Of a stretch of DNA of 11,669 bases, positions 1-5,705 are shown one piece after another. The position numbers and the translations under genes were made by a program. The notes below the pieces were generated by a model. It ran no database searches. It saw only the letters and a program-made list of their open reading frames with translations, and was not told the DNA's origin. This DNA comes from Terriglobia bacterium. GTDB lineage: Bacteria; Acidobacteriota; Terriglobia; UBA7540. The stretch is taken from assembly GCA_030036915.1 (NCBI GenBank), contig JASHSC010000546.1, positions 1 through 11,669 of the forward strand, in the 5' to 3' direction. Numbering within the stretch: position 1 is the stretch's first letter; every line of letters starts with the position of its first letter.

Positions 1-333
1 GTCATTCACAGCTTCCGATTCCTAAGTCAGATTCCCTGGACCAAGGAACTGAAGCGCATTCCCGAGATCGCGCGGGCGCATCACGAAAAACTCGACGGCT
101 CGGGATATCCCTACCATATGAAGTCGGAAGATATTCCATTTCAGTCAAAAATGATGACCATTTCCGACATCTACGACGCGCTCACGGCGCGCGACCGCCC
201 CTATAAGCGCGCAGTTCCCGTGGAACGCGCCCTCACCATCATTGGCGATGAAGTGAAATCCAAACTTCTCGATCCGGTGTTGTTCAATCTCTTCACCGAA
301 GCAAAGATTTACCTCCTTACTGCTAAAGATTAG
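1..333 (+). CDS. HD-GYP domain protein, C-terminal part (probable cyclic-di-GMP phosphodiesterase)
   Basis: The frame is open from the first base of the window to a TAG at 331-333, giving about 110 residues of a gene that begins outside the window. Residues 27-37 read HHEKLDGSGYP, the signature of HD-GYP phosphodiesterases, which hydrolyse cyclic di-GMP at a di- or tri-metal centre. It is followed by SDIYDALTARDRPYK, the conserved helix after the GYP loop. The catalytic HD pair and any sensory GAF, PAS or receiver domain lie upstream and cannot be seen. The spacing IPWTKELKRIPEIARAHHE is typical of the GAF/response-regulator-linked subfamily. It is the only + strand gene and converges on the next gene with 98 bp between them. 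The family is secure; the activity and partner domains are inference. Confidence 0.9.
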   Translation, partial: VIHSFRFLSQIPWTKELKRIPEIARAHHEKLDGSGYPYHMKSEDIPFQSKMMTISDIYDALTARDRPYKRAVPVERALTIIGDEVKSKLLDPVLFNLFTEAKIYLLTAKD

Positions 334-399
334 CGGCGCTGGCAGGTCATTCGTTGTTGGAGGCAAGATCCGATGGGCGCAGATTAGCGCCAGCAGCTT

Positions 400-426
400 A
401 CTGCCAACTGCCGACCGCCAACTGCC
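400..426. repeat. short direct repeat between convergent genes
   Basis: ACTGCCAACTGCC at 400-412 is repeated as ACCGCCAACTGCC at 414-426, matching at 12 of 13 positions. It lies in the 98-bp spacer between two converging genes. No convincing hairpin plus U-run terminator was found in this spacer. Simple slippage is the likeliest origin. Confidence 0.5.
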
Positions 427-431
427 CTGTT

Positions 432-911
432 TCAATAAGGATGCCAGGAATCGGGGGACTGGTAGACCATCACGCCGTGTCCGGTCGTGCGGTCCTCGAG
501 TGTGAGGCAATAGAGGCTGCCATTATTAAATGAAGCGACAAGCTTGTGGGTGGTTCCCATCCACGTCAAGTGCTCGCCTCCACGGAAGTCCGTGGTGGAA
601 ATGGTCGGCGCGCCGAGTTGAGATTCGACCGCCTGCGGCGACAAGGAGACGGTCAGCTTCTGCGGGTGCCGTGTCACGACTTCGCCGTCTATGGGGACTG
701 AAATTTGGAGCGTTGAATCCTCCGCCACTGAATTCTTGAAGAATTCATTGATCTTCTGCTCGCGGTTGACAACTGCGCGCTGAGCCATAACGCGCGTGCG
801 GTGGGGGAGATAAAACGTAAAGAAGATTGCGATCCCAACGATAAGAACGGCCTGAACCCCGAGGACTCGCCAGGGAGCGCCGCCGCGGCTCGAAGAGCCT
901 GCGAGATCCAT
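432..911 (-). CDS. hypothetical single-pass membrane protein
   Basis: A 159-residue protein of unrecognised family. Residues about 16-36 (VLGVQAVLIVGIAIFFTFYLP) form one clear membrane helix after a short, Gly/Ser/Arg-rich N-terminus. The rest is probably an extracytoplasmic domain. It contains the stretches TVSLSPQAVESQLGAP, FRGGEHLTWMG and a C-terminal SLYCLTLEDRTTG...VMVYQSPDSWHPY, which look like a small beta-rich fold. The ATG at 911 is preferred because the in-frame extension to an ATG at 1025 (MKKYRANPVKF...) or a TTG at 1079 shows loose third-codon positions unlike the body of the gene. However, the 1025 ATG has a better upstream AGCAGGG, so the start is uncertain. It follows the zinc-ribbon gene in the same direction and may be co-transcribed from the promoter at 1341-1369. 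No function is assigned. Confidence 0.7.
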   Translation of the reverse strand: MDLAGSSSRGGAPWRVLGVQAVLIVGIAIFFTFYLPHRTRVMAQRAVVNREQKINEFFKNSVAEDSTLQISVPIDGEVVTRHPQKLTVSLSPQAVESQLGAPTISTTDFRGGEHLTWMGTTHKLVASFNNGSLYCLTLEDRTTGHGVMVYQSPDSWHPY

Positions 912-1103
912 TTTTTCGGCGCCCCGCCCTACACAAGCAAGAAATCCCCCACGTCGAGCGACCGGGTTTCGGCGCGGTTCCTCACTGCAACAAAATTTCA
1001 CGGGATTTGCGCGATATTTTTTCATCCCTGCTGCCCGCACCCCATTACAGGGATTCAGTGCGAGGCCAAAAGGGTGCAAGGGCCTGCCGGAAATCTGTCA
1101 GCC

Positions 1104-1304
1104 TTATTGAGCACTGGCGCGAGGGGCGTTGATTCCCGCAGCCGCCCCCTTTAAATACTGGGGGTCAAAGCGCTGGAATTTCAGGCCGCAATGAGGACAA
1201 ACCGCCTGTCCCAAATTTGGCGGCAGGCCGGCCAATCGCGAGATTTCCATTCGAAACGCCTTTTTGCAGGAAGGACAACGGGTAAGCGGATAACAGCTTT
1301 GCAT
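1104..1304 (-). CDS. small zinc-ribbon protein
   Basis: A 66-residue protein with two CxxC knuckles, CPSC at residues 10-13 and CPHC at 36-39, 22 residues apart, plus an extra Cys4. This is the pattern of a structural zinc ribbon, resembling the MJ0042/FmdB-like small zinc-finger proteins. The start is the ATG at 1304, because TTTGGAG lies 9 nt upstream. An in-frame TTG at 1319 would include that Shine-Dalgarno and is rejected. A good promoter stands about 30 nt upstream of the start. The C-terminal tail (GAAAGINAPRASAQ) looks disordered. It lies between the isomerase and a membrane-protein gene, all on the same strand. The role (nucleic-acid or protein binding) cannot be decided from sequence. 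Confidence 0.75.
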   Translation of the reverse strand: MQSCYPLTRCPSCKKAFRMEISRLAGLPPNLGQAVCPHCGLKFQRFDPQYLKGAAAGINAPRASAQ

Positions 1305-1340
1305 AAGAACGATCTCCAAAGAAGCGTCGAGCAGAAGGCT

Positions 1341-1369
1341 ATTCTATCACTGGAAAGATCAAAAAGCAA
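1341..1369 (-). promoter_or_regulatory. sigma70-type promoter for the zinc-ribbon gene
   Basis: On the minus strand, TTGCTT (1369-1364), a 17-bp spacer and TAGAAT (1346-1341). The -10 is preceded by TGA, giving an extended -10 (TGnTAGAAT). The predicted transcript start near 1334 leaves a 5' leader of about 30 nt with the TTTGGAG ribosome site before the ATG at 1304. It probably also drives the membrane-protein gene downstream. Confidence 0.6.
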
Positions 1370-1379
1370 ATCGACCCAC

Positions 1380-2792
1380 CTAAGCTCCGTGGTGGTGGAT
1401 TTCCCAGCCCTTGTAATTTCCCAAAGCATCGGCGACGGCGCGGCCATAATGGCTGCGATTAACCGCCACGTGGTGTTCGTACCCGTGTTTGCAGACGTAT
1501 TGTAGGAGCGCTTGCAGGCTGGGGATCTTCACCACACCGTAACCGCCGAAGCTTTGCAGTTTGTCGGAGGTGATTTCGCCCTCGCCGCAATAGGCGCGCA
1601 GCTTGCCGTGCAGGTCGTCCGTCGAAACGCGGCAATAAGTCAATGGGCCGGCCTTCAGCGTGCCGACCACCGTTCCAAAAGTGTTGGCCTTTCCCACCGA
1701 GCCCGCGATGATTTCCTGAAAATCCATTTTGAAATCCTCAAAAAAGTGTTTGGGCAGGTTCGAGCAGTGGAAGATCACCGCCTTGTCCGGATCTTCGCCG
1801 TAATTGTTGTTCCAATCCACGATGGCGCTGGGCTCGCCGGCGGCGAGTTGAAGCACGTACATACCGATCATTCCAATCATGTCCGTTTCGCAGGCGCTGG
1901 GCATCAGGTTGTTGGACATCATGCTCATCAGCGTGCAGGGGACTACGCCGAAAAATTCCTCCATCGCCGTCCAGCACTGTACGGATGTGCCCGCCAAAGC
2001 GTTGTCCTTTATCCAGCCGTCCACGACGGCGCCGAACTTGGCCATTTTCACCAGTGGCGCGGCGGGAACGCCTTGTGTCGCGACGTAACCGTGAATGCTC
2101 TCCAGCTTGGCTTTGACTTTCGGGTCATCATCGGAGAGCCGCCCGATGCGTCCGAAGACTTCCGAAAGGTCGAGCGTCTCCACCGAAATGCCGTGGCGTT
2201 CCATAAGCTTCTCGCTGAAGCGCACAGTATTGAATGCGGCGGGGCGCGCACCCAAAACGCCTACTCGCAGGTTCTTCAGTCCCTTCACGACTCGGCAAGT
2301 GGCGGCGAACGCCCGAAGGTCGGAGAGAAATCCCGGCGAGGAAGGCGCAGAGGTATGCTGCGAGGTGAGGGAAAACTTGATGCCATATTGCCACAAGTTG
2401 TTGCAGACGGAAATCTTGCCGCAGAAACTGTCGCGCCGGCTGCTGATCAGCATTTTGTTGGGTTCGTCCGGGAAGGCGTGGATGAGCACGGGAACCTCCA
2501 GGCCGGCCATGCGCAGGGTGTTGGCCACGGCGCGCTCATCGCCGAAATTCGGGAGGCTAACCAGCACCCCGTCAATTTCATCGCGATGTTGCTTGAAGAG
2601 ATCGGCGCATTTTGTTGCGTCGTGGAGCGTTTCCACCGAGCCGTACTTGGTATCCTGCGGAGAGAGGCAAACATTTCCATAGCCTTCTTTCTCGAGCGTG
2701 CGCAGGATTTCCTCGCGCCCGTCGCGAGCCAGAATGTCCGGAAAAAAACCACGATTCCCGATGATGACGCCAAAGGTTGCAGGCTTGGACAT
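1380..2792 (-). CDS. L-fucose/L-arabinose isomerase-family protein
   Basis: A 470-residue protein with the overall shape of the L-fucose isomerase/L-arabinose isomerase superfamily (COG2407-like), which interconverts aldoses and ketoses with a Mn2+ centre. The N-terminal two-thirds carry Rossmann-like segments (FGVIIGNRGFFPD at the start; LRVGVLGARPAAFNT near residue 175). The C-terminal part has the likely metal/active-site pieces: Glu302 in SACETD, Asp326 in VDWNNNYGED, His342 in VIFHCSNLP, and a terminal His cluster (EHHVAVNRSHYG, about 439-449). The substrate is not readable; fucose, arabinose, a deoxysugar or sulfoquinovose-type isomerases are all possible. The ATG at 2792 is chosen because GGGGG lies 8-9 nt upstream; a GTG 18 nt earlier would include that site. 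No kinase, aldolase or transporter gene is adjacent, so it looks like an orphan with its own promoter. Confidence 0.88.
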   Translation of the reverse strand: MSKPATFGVIIGNRGFFPDILARDGREEILRTLEKEGYGNVCLSPQDTKYGSVETLHDATKCADLFKQHRDEIDGVLVSLPNFGDERAVANTLRMAGLEVPVLIHAFPDEPNKMLISSRRDSFCGKISVCNNLWQYGIKFSLTSQHTSAPSSPGFLSDLRAFAATCRVVKGLKNLRVGVLGARPAAFNTVRFSEKLMERHGISVETLDLSEVFGRIGRLSDDDPKVKAKLESIHGYVATQGVPAAPLVKMAKFGAVVDGWIKDNALAGTSVQCWTAMEEFFGVVPCTLMSMMSNNLMPSACETDMIGMIGMYVLQLAAGEPSAIVDWNNNYGEDPDKAVIFHCSNLPKHFFEDFKMDFQEIIAGSVGKANTFGTVVGTLKAGPLTYCRVSTDDLHGKLRAYCGEGEITSDKLQSFGGYGVVKIPSLQALLQYVCKHGYEHHVAVNRSHYGRAVADALGNYKGWEIHHHGA

Positions 2793-2852
2793 AACGAGAC
2801 CCCCGTTCACTAAGCTTTCGAAATCAACTCCGCCGGAATAAACCGGCCGGCC

Positions 2853-2861
2853 ATTCTAGCA
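2853..2861 (-). promoter_or_regulatory. extended -10 promoter for the isomerase gene
   Basis: Minus strand TGC-TAGAAT (2861-2853) fits an extended -10 element. The -35 region is poor (GTTTTT at 17-bp spacing, part of a T-run). The expected start near 2845 gives a leader of about 53 nt, which can form a short GCCGG/CCGGC hairpin before the GGGGG ribosome site. Confidence 0.45.
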
Positions 2862-2897
2862 CGCCGTGGGGCAAAAAAAACCAGTCGTGCAAAACGC

Positions 2898-3017
2898 GTA
2901 GTGGGTCAGTTTGCATTCCGTAGGGGCAGGGCTCGTCCCTGCCCTCCAGCCCAGCGACATGGGGCAGGGCACCCACAAGGGGTGCCCCTACACCGAGATT
3001 TCAAATTGACCCACTAC
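2898..3017. mobile_element. MITE-like inverted-repeat element, 120 bp, non-coding
   Basis: Ends are GTAGTGGGTCAGTTTG (2898-2913) and CAAATTGACCCACTAC (3002-3017), inverted repeats matching at 15 of 16 positions. Inside are two strong hairpins: GGGCAGGG/CCCTGCCC (2924-2931 with 2937-2944) and GGGCACCC/GGGTGCCC (2967-2974 with 2980-2987). An alternative long pairing is TAGGGGCA (2921-2928) with TGCCCCTA (2983-2990). There is no ORF. Terminal repeats around a foldable GC-rich core are typical of miniature or REP-like elements moved in trans. No target-site duplication is obvious. It sits between mreD and the isomerase promoter; with the sites nearby it accounts for the 303-bp gene-free gap at 2793-3095. 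Confidence 0.7.
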
Positions 3018-3062
3018 CACAAAATGGTTTCTCACATCGGCAGTGGTCTTCCGATTTCCGGC

Positions 3063-3086
3063 AAAGTGCCACTGACCCGGTAGCAC
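3063..3086 (-). terminator. possible weak terminator after mreD
   Basis: Read on the minus strand, GTGCTAC (3086-3080), a 7-nt loop and GTGGCAC (3072-3066) form a 7-bp stem with one G-U pair, followed by TTT (3065-3063). It begins 9 bp past the mreD stop. The U-run is short, so termination would be leaky at best. The hairpins of the repeat element further on could assist. Confidence 0.35.
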
Positions 3087-3095
3087 AGGTCGGCA

Positions 3096-3608
3096 TTATG
3101 CCGGCCGGCGAAAACGGTCGAGGATTTGATAGAGGATCAGCCCGAGCGCCACGTTCACCAGAAGAGTACTGGCCAGCGCGAGGAACTGGAAGGAGGGAGG
3201 CGTCTCCAGGAGCACGCGTTGGAGAGCGACAAGGCAAAGGTTGTTGACCATCACGAACACTCCCGTCAACAACGCGCGGGCCGGCAGGGATTCCAATTCG
3301 AAGCGCGTGCTCGCCGATGCCACCAGATAGCCCACAATTGCTTTGGTTATTCCGTTGATGCCGATGAACCCGTGCGAAAGCGCATCCTGGAGTAGCCCCA
3401 GCACTGTGCCTAGAACAATGCCGTAAACCTTGTCGCGCCGGATCAGGGCAAAGTAAATGGTGATGAGCAGCGGGAAGTCCATCAACCGCGCCAGAGGCAC
3501 TTTCAACGGTAAAAGCATTTGCAGGAGGATACCCAACAGTACCGCGACGGGAAGGACAGCCGGGTGCATCTGGTAAACCGCAACCGGGCGATGAGTCGAG
3601 GTGTGCAT
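3096..3608 (-). CDS. mreD: rod shape-determining protein MreD
   Basis: A 170-residue, very hydrophobic protein with about five or six membrane helices (roughly residues 17-34, 44-57, 62-78, 86-100, 112-130, 140-163). The loop segment GLLQDALSHGFIGINGITKA (71-90) is the conserved MreD signature, normally GLLQDxLSxxxxGxNxxxK. MreD is the integral-membrane partner of MreC in the elongasome, which links MreB filaments to peptidoglycan synthases. The length is normal for the family. The ATG at 3608 has AAGAGG close upstream. It follows mreC by 60 bp and is the last gene of the mre unit; mrdA (PBP2) and rodA, often next in this cluster, are missing here. Confidence 0.92.
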   Translation of the reverse strand: MHTSTHRPVAVYQMHPAVLPVAVLLGILLQMLLPLKVPLARLMDFPLLITIYFALIRRDKVYGIVLGTVLGLLQDALSHGFIGINGITKAIVGYLVASASTRFELESLPARALLTGVFVMVNNLCLVALQRVLLETPPSFQFLALASTLLVNVALGLILYQILDRFRRPA

Positions 3609-3668
3609 CGGCCTCTTAGGCTATCAGAAGCTCAAGACTATTGAGGAGAGGAATGTGCGGAGGGCCCA

Positions 3669-4622
3669 TCACTTCCCCCGGGATGGAAGGTTGAGCGCTT
3701 GCTGCTCGTTTGGGGCGGCGGGCTTCAGGATCACCAACACCGCTTCCAGTCGACTCAAATCCACGGCGGGCCGCACCGTAATCGTTTTGTAGATATTTCC
3801 ATCGCTGGCATTCGCCACGGTTCCCACGGGCAGACCCTTGGGGTAAATCTGGTCGAGCCCGGAGGTGACCACCATTTCCCCGCGGCTCACTGTCTCTTCA
3901 TTCATGACATAGTGGAGGTCGCAATTTCCATTGATGCCGCCCTTCAGAATGCCCTGCACACGGCTCTGCGAAAGGGTAACCCCCACACCGCTGGAGGGAT
4001 CCGTAATCAGCAGCACCTGCGAACTGTGGGGAAAAACGGCCAGGATTTTCCCCACCACGCCCTGCGCAGTGATGACGGCCAAGTCGTTGGTCAGTCCTGC
4101 GTCCACTCCTTTATCGATGAAAATGGCGGTGATGGCGTTGGAATTCTCGCCCGGAGCGGCGCGCAACGCATCTTCGCTCGATGCTATCACCTCCGCGGCA
4201 GCCGTCTGGTAAGGTTGTTGCGCCTTGAAGTCGAGCAACGCCCGCAGGCGTCGGGTTTCTCCAGCATCCTCGCTCAGTTGCTGGATCTGCGCCTGCGCGG
4301 TAACCAGTTGGGCGCGCAACTCTTTGTTTTCCTGCTCGGCGTGCCACAGGTTTCGGTAGGTCCCGTAGGCATGGGCGCTCAATTCCATCAACCCGCCCAA
4401 CGAACGCTCAAAGGGATAGAAGGCCTCCACTGCCCAGTATCGGATGAGAGGGACGTGATTGTTGCGGGTGATTTGCAATGAAAGCACGAGAATCTGCGCC
4501 ACCACCACCACCACCAGGGCAAAAAACGACCGGTGCCGCCGGATAAAGGCGGGCATGTCGGGACCTTCGCGCTCCAGTCCCGAGACCGGGCGTATGAATT
4601 CGGGCAAAGTGGGATCGAACAT
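3669..4622 (-). CDS. mreC: rod shape-determining protein MreC
   Basis: A 317-residue bitopic membrane protein. A basic N-terminus (FIRRHRS) precedes one membrane helix at about 33-49, including a run of five valines (37-41). Then come a coiled coil at about 92-132 (EQENKELRAQL...) and the periplasmic double beta-barrel domain, about 140-300, with FIDKGVDAGL, GVVGKI, VLLITDPSSGVGV and the MreC hallmark TSGLDQIYPKGLPVGTV (253-269). MreC scaffolds the elongasome between MreB, MreD and PBP2. The tail 301-317 is polar and unstructured. The ATG at 4622 begins 5 bp after the mreB stop, suggesting translational coupling. An internal ATG at 4556 (MPAFIRRH) has a better AAGG site and would give 295 residues, so the exact start is open. 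Confidence 0.95.
   Translation of the reverse strand: MFDPTLPEFIRPVSGLEREGPDMPAFIRRHRSFFALVVVVVAQILVLSLQITRNNHVPLIRYWAVEAFYPFERSLGGLMELSAHAYGTYRNLWHAEQENKELRAQLVTAQAQIQQLSEDAGETRRLRALLDFKAQQPYQTAAAEVIASSEDALRAAPGENSNAITAIFIDKGVDAGLTNDLAVITAQGVVGKILAVFPHSSQVLLITDPSSGVGVTLSQSRVQGILKGGINGNCDLHYVMNEETVSRGEMVVTSGLDQIYPKGLPVGTVANASDGNIYKTITVRPAVDLSRLEAVLVILKPAAPNEQQALNLPSRGK
4500..4514. repeat. five CAC triplets within mreC (GTG x5, poly-valine in the membrane helix)
   Basis: Five consecutive identical triplets encode Val37-Val41 of MreC using only GTG codons. Such a tract is prone to in-frame slippage, which would lengthen or shorten the membrane helix by single residues without shifting the frame. 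Confidence 0.6.
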
Positions 4623-4627
4623 CGAGG

Positions 4628-5653
4628 CTATTCTATCGCGACCCGGCGCAACAAGTCAAAGTCTGTCAACATTCTACCCGTGCCTAATACCACCGAAGCT
4701 AACGGGTCTTCGGCAATGGACACGGGCAGGCCGGTTTCCTCGCGAATTCGCTTATCGAGGTTTTTCAGCAGGCCGCCACCGCCGGTCAGTACGATGCCGC
4801 GGTCGGAAATATCCGCGGAAAGTTCGGGCGGTGTCCGCTCCAGCGCGACGCGGATGGCATTGAGGATGGTGGAAACGCATTCCGACAAGGCATCTCGAAT
4901 CTCCGAGTCGTCGATGGTTTGCGTTTTCGGAATGCCTTCGAGCAAGTGCCGCCCCTTGATTTCCATGGTCATGGGCTTTTCCAGAGGATATGCCGAGCCG
5001 ATTTCGATCTTGATCTGCTCGGCGGTACGCTCGCCCACCAGCAGGTTGTACTTGCGCTTCAAGTAGGCGGTCACCGCCTCGTCCATTTCGTTGCCCGCCA
5101 CGCGTACGGAGCGGCTGTAGACAATCCCGGAGAGGGAAATCACCGCGATATCCGTGGTTCCACCCCCGATATCCACAATCATGCTGCCGGAGGGCTCGGT
5201 GATGGGCAAGCCCGCGCCGATGGCCGCCATCATCGCTTGCTCCACCAGGAAGACTTCGCTGGCCCGGGCGCGCATGGCGGAGTCCTGCACGGCGCGCTTT
5301 TCCACCTGGGTGATTTCTGAGGGCACGCCGATGACAATCCGCGGGTGAACGAACATGGTGCGGTTGTGCGCCTTCTTGATGAAGTGGTTGAGCATTTTCT
5401 CTGTCACCTTGAAGTCGGCGATCACACCGTCCTTCAAGGGGCGAATGGCTACGATGTTGCCGGGAGTGCGGCCGAGCATCTCCTTGGCGTCGCGACCCAC
5501 GGCTTCAATATCCCCGTTGGACTTGTTGATGGCCACAATGGAAGGCTCATTCACCACAATCCCCTTGCCCTTGGCGTAGACAAGAGTGTTGGCGGTCCCC
5601 AGGTCAATTGCTAGGTCGGAAGAGAATACGCTGAACAGAGAACGAAGGTTCAT
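4628..5653 (-). CDS. mreB: rod shape-determining protein MreB, bacterial actin
   Basis: A 341-residue protein, the normal length. All actin-fold ATPase motifs are present: phosphate-1 AIDLGTANTLVY (15-26), phosphate-2 VDIGGGTTDIAV (160-171), adenosine motif GIVLTGGGGLLKNLD (286-300) and connect-2 ASVVLGTG (319-326). Glu138 in VEQAMMAAIGAGLP is the candidate catalytic residue. The N-terminus MNLRSLFSVFSSD is amphipathic and probably touches the membrane. MreB polymerises under the inner membrane and directs lateral wall growth. The ATG at 5653 is chosen because it matches the family N-terminus and has AGGAG 11 nt upstream; a TTG at 5713 would overlap the previous gene. It lies 52 bp after the FecR-domain gene and 5 bp before mreC. 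Confidence 0.97.
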   Translation of the reverse strand: MNLRSLFSVFSSDLAIDLGTANTLVYAKGKGIVVNEPSIVAINKSNGDIEAVGRDAKEMLGRTPGNIVAIRPLKDGVIADFKVTEKMLNHFIKKAHNRTMFVHPRIVIGVPSEITQVEKRAVQDSAMRARASEVFLVEQAMMAAIGAGLPITEPSGSMIVDIGGGTTDIAVISLSGIVYSRSVRVAGNEMDEAVTAYLKRKYNLLVGERTAEQIKIEIGSAYPLEKPMTMEIKGRHLLEGIPKTQTIDDSEIRDALSECVSTILNAIRVALERTPPELSADISDRGIVLTGGGGLLKNLDKRIREETGLPVSIAEDPLASVVLGTGRMLTDFDLLRRVAIE

Positions 5654-5705
5654 TCGTTTGTGAACTCCTGTGCTGATGGACCGGAGTAAAGGTTGAGGGG
5701 CTTGC

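Noticed and set aside
991..1025. TGCAACAAAATT here also occurs at 8629-8640, hinting at a shared repeat
   Set aside because: The identity is only about 12 bp, and a few such matches are expected by chance in 11.7 kb. The flanks do not align well.
1512..2813. Open frame of 433 codons on the + strand opposite the isomerase gene
   Set aside because: It is the antisense shadow of a well-supported gene with recognisable family motifs. The product is His/Val/Ala-rich low-complexity sequence with no family resemblance. Long antisense frames are expected at this GC content.
3699..4481. Open frame of 260 codons on the + strand opposite mreC
   Set aside because: Antisense shadow of mreC, with no motifs and no ribosome site. 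The same applies to frames opposite mreB, serS, hflX and the FecR gene.
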